This document shows positions 59,669 through 64,000 of a stretch of 64,000 nucleotides of DNA, piece by piece (position 1 is the stretch's first letter; every line of letters begins with the position of its first letter). The translations under genes were made by a program, and so were the position numbers. Source of the DNA: Candidatus Edwardsbacteria bacterium RifOxyA12_full_54_48 (lineage in GTDB: Bacteria; Edwardsbacteria; AC1; EtOH8); assembly GCA_001777915.1 (NCBI GenBank), contig MFFN01000006.1:211001-275000 (forward strand), in the 5' to 3' direction. The notes beneath the pieces are model-generated. The model ran no database searches. It worked only from the letters and a program-made list of their open reading frames with translations, and had not been told where the DNA came from.

Positions 59669-59704
59669 TTTATAATAGAACTGACCGGTCAGTTCTATTA
59701 TAAA
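59669..59704. promoter_or_regulatory. TetR operator, 36-bp perfect palindrome
   Basis: The core ACTGACCGGTCAGT is flanked by TATAATAGA and its complement, giving a perfect palindrome from 59669 to 59704. The symmetry and ACCGGT-type centre suit a TetR dimer (or two dimers). It overlaps the -10 box at 59697-59702, so binding would block the promoter. Confidence 0.9.
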
Positions 59705-59725
59705 CAAAAAACAGGACATTGTCAA
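59697..59725 (-). promoter_or_regulatory. Perfect consensus sigma-70 promoter of the tetR-efflux operon
   Basis: On the minus strand TTGACA (59720-59725) and TATAAT (59697-59702) are separated by exactly 17 bp. Both hexamers match consensus without a mismatch. Transcription would start inside the operator and run into tetR at 59657. Confidence 0.92.
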
Positions 59726-59860
59726 GATGCCCGGTATCTATTGTTTGGCACTCCGAACCGGACTCTATTTAGAACGGCCTTTCGCCGTTTATGCCAGTTC
59801 TGGAGGAAGCTGGCTGTCCGGCTAGGGCCGTTCTTTGGGTTATGAAGACTCTATGCAGGA

Positions 59861-60400
59861 TTAGACAACGTATACTTGATAAGGTTTAATAGCATTTGAC
59901 ATTTTTTCCACAATTTCCTTTATCCTCACCATGTTCATCACGTCCTCCTGGTTATAGGCCAGCAAAGTGTTCAATGAGCCAATGCTGCCGTATTCGATAT
60001 AATTATGCCACAGATACAAGGCATCGCGGCCGTCCATATCCGGCAGATCCCTCCCGATCCCCAGCATCTTCTCGATGGCCTTCTGCCCGCCGGCCAGCCC
60101 TTGTTTTTTGCAGAGGTATCGCAGGTCTATGGAATCATACTTTTCCCTCAGGTCCAGCCCCAGCCGTTTCCGTATGACCGGGAGGTCGAAACAATGCCCG
60201 TTGAAGGTGTACAATCCCCTCAGGTTCGGGCCCGCTGCCTCTCCGGGATCTTTTATGATCGGCTTCGGCAAAAGTCTGGATATTCGGGCCTTGGTTATAT
60301 CCCTTCCTACTATCTGCTGGAATCCGGTGGATTCCGAATAAAATCCGAGGACGGTGATGTTTTGATGGAAATCGGTTTCGATATCCAAAAATAACGACAT
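59861..60400 (-). CDS. RNase H-like 3'-5' exonuclease (YprB-like)
   Basis: 179 residues. The DEDD-type exonuclease motif I is SLFLDIETDF (Asp6, Glu8). Motif II is in LYTFNGHCFDLPVIRKRLG. Motif III is near LLAYNQEDVMNMVRI (with Asp in the YNQED segment). This is the YprB/RNase_H_2 group, which acts on single-stranded nucleic acid ends. The Y-x3-D-type ending indicates the DEDDy-like subgroup is less certain. The gene appears to be monocistronic between the AsmA gene and the efflux operon. Confidence 0.82.
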   Translation of the reverse strand: MSLFLDIETDFHQNITVLGFYSESTGFQQIVGRDITKARISRLLPKPIIKDPGEAAGPNLRGLYTFNGHCFDLPVIRKRLGLDLREKYDSIDLRYLCKKQGLAGGQKAIEKMLGIGRDLPDMDGRDALYLWHNYIEYGSIGSLNTLLAYNQEDVMNMVRIKEIVEKMSNAIKPYQVYVV

Positions 60401-60455
60401 AATATCATCTCTTGTTCCTTGAATAATATCAGTTTTGGCTGGTCTCTGTCAATGT

Positions 60456-60481
60456 AAAAAGGGGCGGTTCCAGACCGCCCC
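60456..60481 (-). terminator. Terminator of the AsmA-family gene
   Basis: AGGGGCGGT (from 60460) pairs with ACCGCCCCT (to 60481) around a short loop. The minus-strand read-out ends in CCCCTTTTTACATTG. It lies 22 bp past the stop at 60504. Confidence 0.8.
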
Positions 60482-60503
60482 TGAATGATTGATAATTTGA
60501 TCG

Positions 60504-63074
60504 TCAGTGGCCCCCAAAGATCCCTTTCAGCTTATCTGCAGCCTTTTTCTTGAGTTCCTCGGCCTCCTTCCTGGCCTTGTCCTCGGCGGCTTTCTTGGCT
60601 TTGTCGGCTTCGGCCTGGGCCTGGGCTTTGGCCTTGTCCAGTTCCTCCTGAGCCTTGCCTTTGAGCCTGGCCTGGGCCATCTGGGTGTCCCAGCCGATGG
60701 AAGGCTTCTGGGCCGGGCCCTTCACCAAAAGGTCCAGCACCATCCTGCCGTCCTTGTCGGAGAACAGGCTGGTGGCCGAAGATCTGGCCCGCAGCTTGTC
60801 GGATTCCTCCTTGGTCAGTTTGATGGACACCCGGTAATCCAAAGTGCCGTCGAACCCGGAACTGCCGGTAAGGTTGGCATCGCCGAAACGGCTGTCCAGC
60901 TTCAGGTCATCCAGATACAACCTCTCATTCAAAATCCGGAATCCCGTGGACAGGCTCTTGAAGGTCAGGTCCTTGTCGCCGGTCAGTTTGGTGTATTCGA
61001 AGACCTTGGCCAGCAGGTCCCAGTTGATTATCTTCCCCTCGCCGGTCCTGGCGCTGCCGGAGCCTTTCAGGGTCTTTTTGATCAGGATGGTGTCCGGGGC
61101 CAGCCCCGAGAACTCGCCGTTAATATCCAGCTTGGTGAACATCCGGTCCTTGAACGGGGTCAGGGCGCTTAAAAAATCGTTGGCCTCCAGCTGGCTGGCC
61201 TGGGCTTTCAGCTGGTACTCGATCTTGGTGAGATCGTTCAGATCGGACCACAAACTGCCCAGCACCTTCCCGCTGTAAATCCCCACCTGGCCGTCCAGAT
61301 TGAGTTTCCGGTCATTGATGGACAGGTTTCCGGCCAGGTTATCGTAATCTATCTTTAGGAATTTGATCTTGGCTATCCGTACCTTGCCGTCCATCAAAAA
61401 GTCCGGCAAAGGCGGCAGCACCGGAGGCGTCTGAACGGGGGCTTTCTTATCCGCCGTAGCCTTGGCGGAGGCGGAGGGAAGCGGCGGCAGCATCTCATCC
61501 AGGTCCAGCAGCGGCGAATTCAGGGCAAAGGTGATGACCGCCTTGCCCTGCTTGGGCAGGGCGATGGCCGGCTGGCCGGGCTTGGCGGCCGGCATTTCCG
61601 GAGCCAGGCTCAAAAAGTTCTTGACCTGGGCGGTTAACGACAGCGAGCTGCGGCCGATCTGGCAGGAGATGTCCGGAAGGTTGATAAGATTCTTGGTCAG
61701 CTGGATGGTGCCGTTCAGGTCGGTCACCGGCTTCATCAGGGCCTTGGTGGCCAGGGAGATCTTTTCGATGTCCACCCGGCCGTCCATGTTAAATGTATTG
61801 ATATCATTGACTTTCCCGTCCACCTTGAAGTCGGCCTTGATCTTCCCTGCCAGGGTCAGGCCCTCTTCCAAAGGAACATATTCCTTGACCTCGCCCAGGT
61901 CGAAGTTGCCCTTGAAAGCCGCCTTGATGTAAGGATCCTCGAAATTCCTGACCAGGCAGGACATCTCGAAACCGGCCGTCCCCAGCTTGGCCGAGATCTT
62001 TTTGATGTCCAGGTCGTTCTCGGTGAAGGTGATTTCCCCGTTGACGTCGGATATGGATTTGGGCAGCATGGCGTATTTTATCCCGATGTTGCGCAGGCCC
62101 ACCATGCCGTCCACCTTGGGCTTGGACTTGGGATCCTGGGGGTCTATCTGCCCGGTGATCTTAAGACCCAACTCCACCTTGCCGGTGGCATGGACATCCT
62201 TGGCCTGGGCCTTGAACTCCGGCGGGATGGCGGCGAAGATCTGCTTCATGTCGATGGCTGTGGTCTGCAGGGCCAGGTCCAGCACCGGCAGGCTGTCGAA
62301 GTCGGACACCGTGCCGGCCAGGGTCAGGGCAATGCCCTGGGGAGCCACGGTCAGGCGGTTGATGGTGACCACCGCTTTGGGCAGGTTGAGGCTGATGTCG
62401 TGGTCCACGTTGAGGTAGATGCGGCTGAGGCTGATGCCCGGCATGGTGGTCCTGATCTCCTTGACCTTGATCCAACCGGTGGTATGGATGTTCTCCAGCT
62501 TGGCATCGGCATCCAGCCGTAACTGCTCGTTTATGCCCAAAGCTTCGACCCGCATTTTAAGCTGTTTGTCTTCGAATATGAAACTGCCATCGTTGATCCT
62601 GAAGGATTGAACGGCGATGGACACCGGGCTGGAGCCCGGCGGCGGGGCCTTCTGGGAGGAATCGACCGGCACCGCCTTTATAAGGTCATCGAAATTGAAG
62701 GCGCCTTTGGTGCTTTTTTCTATCAGAATTGTAGGTTTATCGATGGTCAGGCTGGTGACCGCCAGCTGGCGTTTGAGCAGAGCCAGTAGATTTATTTTGA
62801 GGGTCACTGATTCGATAGAGACCATCGGCTGCTGGCCGAAATCCTGGGCATTGGCCAGTTCAATGCCCTTGAGCTGGACGCCCAGTCCGGTCCATACCTT
62901 AAGGGAGAAGCTTTCCACCTTGACCGGCCGCCCCACCGCCTGTTCGATCCTGGGCATCAGCAGGGCCCTCAGCTTGGCCGGGGGGAACATGATTTTTAAA
63001 GTGATCCCCGCAGCGATAAAGATGAAAACAAAGACCGCCAGGACGATCAATGATATCTTGAGAAATTTGTTCAT
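60504..63074 (-). CDS. AsmA-family envelope protein with coiled-coil tail
   Basis: 856 residues. An N-terminal anchor helix (LIVLAVFVFIFIAAGITL) is followed by an AsmA domain (RALLMPRIEQAVGRPVKVES, LAVTSLTIDKPTILIEK). The middle is a long run of beta-rich repeats, and the C-terminal AsmA_2 part (FKSLSTGFRILNERLYLDDL, SRFGDANLTGSSGFDG) is typical. The last 65 residues are an Ala/Lys/Glu coiled coil, an unusual extension. AsmA-type proteins move phospholipids between membranes. A short in-frame repeat encodes SASAKATADKK at about residues 530-545. Confidence 0.85.
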   Translation of the reverse strand: MNKFLKISLIVLAVFVFIFIAAGITLKIMFPPAKLRALLMPRIEQAVGRPVKVESFSLKVWTGLGVQLKGIELANAQDFGQQPMVSIESVTLKINLLALLKRQLAVTSLTIDKPTILIEKSTKGAFNFDDLIKAVPVDSSQKAPPPGSSPVSIAVQSFRINDGSFIFEDKQLKMRVEALGINEQLRLDADAKLENIHTTGWIKVKEIRTTMPGISLSRIYLNVDHDISLNLPKAVVTINRLTVAPQGIALTLAGTVSDFDSLPVLDLALQTTAIDMKQIFAAIPPEFKAQAKDVHATGKVELGLKITGQIDPQDPKSKPKVDGMVGLRNIGIKYAMLPKSISDVNGEITFTENDLDIKKISAKLGTAGFEMSCLVRNFEDPYIKAAFKGNFDLGEVKEYVPLEEGLTLAGKIKADFKVDGKVNDINTFNMDGRVDIEKISLATKALMKPVTDLNGTIQLTKNLINLPDISCQIGRSSLSLTAQVKNFLSLAPEMPAAKPGQPAIALPKQGKAVITFALNSPLLDLDEMLPPLPSASAKATADKKAPVQTPPVLPPLPDFLMDGKVRIAKIKFLKIDYDNLAGNLSINDRKLNLDGQVGIYSGKVLGSLWSDLNDLTKIEYQLKAQASQLEANDFLSALTPFKDRMFTKLDINGEFSGLAPDTILIKKTLKGSGSARTGEGKIINWDLLAKVFEYTKLTGDKDLTFKSLSTGFRILNERLYLDDLKLDSRFGDANLTGSSGFDGTLDYRVSIKLTKEESDKLRARSSATSLFSDKDGRMVLDLLVKGPAQKPSIGWDTQMAQARLKGKAQEELDKAKAQAQAEADKAKKAAEDKARKEAEELKKKAADKLKGIFGGH
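61450..61476. repeat. In-frame mini-repeat TCCGCC...GGCGGA
   Basis: TCCGCC, GTAGCCTT, GGCGGA, GGCGGA form a small inverted repeat within the AsmA gene. It is translated as SASAKATADKK inside a proline-rich linker. Such 'KATADK' inserts, which I recall from proteins of various uncultured bacteria, are probably spread by a mobile mini-repeat. One copy only was seen here. Confidence 0.45.
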
Positions 63075-63396
63075 TTTTTATACCTCGGATTTATATTTTG
63101 TTGACAAAGAAAAGATACCATAAACGTTGTTAAAAAACAAGCGGAAATTAAAACCGCCTCCGGAAAAACGGAAGCTGGTAATTTTACACGGTAGAATCCA
63201 AAGCCGGTCATTTTGTTCGGGCCAAAATGATCGGCCGGGGTATGGCCTGTCCGCCAATACCTGCACCATGCTAATGGCGGGGGGGCGGTCTGCGGCATCA
63301 GACATCGGATAAAAGAAATACGATTAATAACCGATCCTGGTATTTCGTATTCACGTTGATAAGCATTAGCTAGAGCGCCCCCAGGACTTCTCTTTG

Positions 63397-63426
63397 TTAC
63401 TTTCTCTTGGTCACAAGAGAAAGTAA
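63397..63426. repeat. REP-type palindrome TTACTTTCTCTTG...CAAGAGAAAGTAA
   Basis: Perfect 13-bp arms (63397-63409 and 63414-63426) with a GTCA loop. The wording matches the widespread 'GTTACTTTCTTTTG-CAAAAGAAAGTAAC' class of bacterial palindromes. It lies between convergent-free genes and has no T-tract, so a role as terminator is not favoured. Confidence 0.6.
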
Positions 63427-63439
63427 GACTAAGCCTGGA

Positions 63440-63457
63440 TTCCTGTTTTCACAGGAA
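63440..63457. repeat. Short palindrome related to the 'GGAATGACA' repeat
   Basis: TTCCTGT, TTTC, ACAGGAA, followed by TGACA. The outer wording GGATTCCTG...CAGGAATGACA matches the ends of the repeats at 2914-3072 and 39675-39790, so this may be a minimal copy. Confidence 0.45.
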
Positions 63458-63506
63458 TGACAATAAAAAAGCCCCGGTATAAAGCAGGGACTTATCCGGC
63501 GGATAT

Positions 63507-64000
63507 TTAATCCCTCCCAACGGCTCCGAAACCGGGCAGGCTATACCGATAGACCTTGCATAAACGGCATTTCCCGAACATGATTTTTTCTTTTTCTTCG
63601 ACCAGGATGTAGCCCGCCTTCTCCAGCACTCTGCAGGACCCGGTGTTCTTAACGGCCACGATCCCCAAAACCACAGGAAGCCCCAATTCCCCGACCGCCC
63701 AGCCACTCATGGCCCGAACCGCTTCCGTGGCATAGCCTTTTCCCTGAAGCTTTCCCTCTATGGCATATCCGATCTCCACGCTGTTCTCTGCCGGGCTTAA
63801 TCCGACATGGCCGATCAGCTCCCCGGTTTGTTTCAACTCGACGCCTAGCACCAAGGGTTTTCTTTGGGGCGCCGGTTCGCCCGGGTATTGCTCGATCAGG
63901 AATTTTATCACCCTGGCCGATTCTGCTTCATCCTTATATACCTGGTCCGGGATCCAGAGTCGCAGGCCTTCCTCCCGACTCATTTGCAGCACCTTGCCGG
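63507..64000 (-). CDS. GNAT-family N-acetyltransferase, N-terminus beyond window
   Basis: The frame is open to the right edge; at least 164 codons are visible. The internal GTG at 63992 is unlikely to be the start, because the GNAT N-terminal strand is absent. Visible features: LRLWIPDQVYKDE, LGVELKQTGELIGHVGLSP, the acetyl-CoA loop LQGKGYATEAVRAMSGWA and the C-terminal SCRVLEKAGY. This is the RimJ/RimL-like (Acetyltransf_3) group. The C-terminus has three Cys (FGKCRLCKVY), which is unusual. The substrate is unknown. Confidence 0.82.
   Translation of the reverse strand, partial: GKVLQMSREEGLRLWIPDQVYKDEAESARVIKFLIEQYPGEPAPQRKPLVLGVELKQTGELIGHVGLSPAENSVEIGYAIEGKLQGKGYATEAVRAMSGWAVGELGLPVVLGIVAVKNTGSCRVLEKAGYILVEEKEKIMFGKCRLCKVYRYSLPGFGAVGRD

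Larger units (their letters stand above)
63075..63506. other. Intergenic region, 432 bp, with two palindromes
   Basis: No gene recognised; short frames on both strands lack ribosome sites or homology. The AsmA side has GAGG before the ATG and a weak -35/-10 pair (TTGTTT, 17 bp, TATCTT at about 63115-63145). The other half carries two inverted repeats listed separately. Confidence 0.55.

Noticed and set aside
59771-59834. Inverted repeat AGAACGGCC...GGCCGTTCT downstream of the exonuclease gene as terminator
   Set aside because: The loop is about 46 nt and no T-tract follows on the minus strand.
63127-63312. Small plus- and minus-strand frames between AsmA and GNAT genes
   Set aside because: No ribosome sites, overlapping frames on both strands, and content driven by repeats.
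1-64000. CRISPR arrays, tRNA or rRNA genes, insertion sequences
   Set aside because: No regularly spaced repeats, no cloverleaf with CCA/TTCRA arm and no transposase-like protein were recognised on reading.

Overview
The window looks like a piece of a Gram-negative, uncultured bacterium of the FCB type (GC about 55% by eye). Evidence is the FlgD/Por-like C-terminal sorting module on secreted proteases ('YPNP...NGVYFYKL...KMMVLR'), a TolC-type outer-membrane protein, a heptosyltransferase-like GT9 enzyme and an AsmA protein. The combination of PATAN/DUF4388-TPR proteins, Roadblock proteins, an MglA GTPase and this sorting module recalls candidate phyla such as Edwardsbacteria/TA06, but that placement is inference. 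Every gene I can support lies on the minus strand, so transcription runs from high to low coordinates. I saw no tRNA, rRNA, CRISPR array or transposase gene.

Region 1 (1-12.4 kb): a gingipain-type C25 cysteine protease running off the left edge, an M6 metalloprotease, a very small MshEN-like protein, and two paralogous polytopic membrane proteins with C-terminal TPRs (probable GT-C-like glycosyltransferases). Region 2 (12.4-28.3 kb): a tightly overlapping biosynthetic operon with three radical SAM enzymes, a DUF362 protein, GT9 and two GT2 glycosyltransferases, four methyltransferases, a PLP-dependent decarboxylase, an ATP-grasp ligase and a GNAT/FemAB-like protein. A sigma-54 activator sits at its promoter-proximal end. 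Region 3 (28.3-31.7 kb): a lipoprotein, a DUF5683-like envelope protein and a Ser/Thr kinase with PEGA repeats, coupled by ATGA/GTGA overlaps to the chemosensory genes.

Region 4 (31.7-54.2 kb): a complete chemosensory system (three CheW-type proteins, CheY, CheA, CheC, CheD, CheR, CheB and two membrane MCPs). It is interleaved with an MglA-like GTPase, three Roadblock proteins, two PATAN-TPR proteins, two further TPR proteins and a DnaA-derived AAA+ ATPase that has lost the DNA-binding domain. This is the strongest candidate for an undescribed system: signal input, adaptation and a GTPase polarity module are all present, but no flagellar or pilus gene is in view. Region 5 (54.3-59.7 kb): a TetR-controlled tripartite efflux operon (TolC, MFP, ABC ATPase, MacB-type permease) with a perfect consensus promoter and a 36-bp palindromic operator. 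Region 6 (59.8-64 kb): an RNase H-like exonuclease, an AsmA-family protein and a partial GNAT acetyltransferase.

Short dispersed repeats occupy most of the larger gaps. One 145-170 bp element is present twice and appears to supply the 3' end of one gene. Two other mini-repeats have entered reading frames without breaking them. A 28-codon remnant of a sorted secreted protein survives between the efflux and chemosensory operons.
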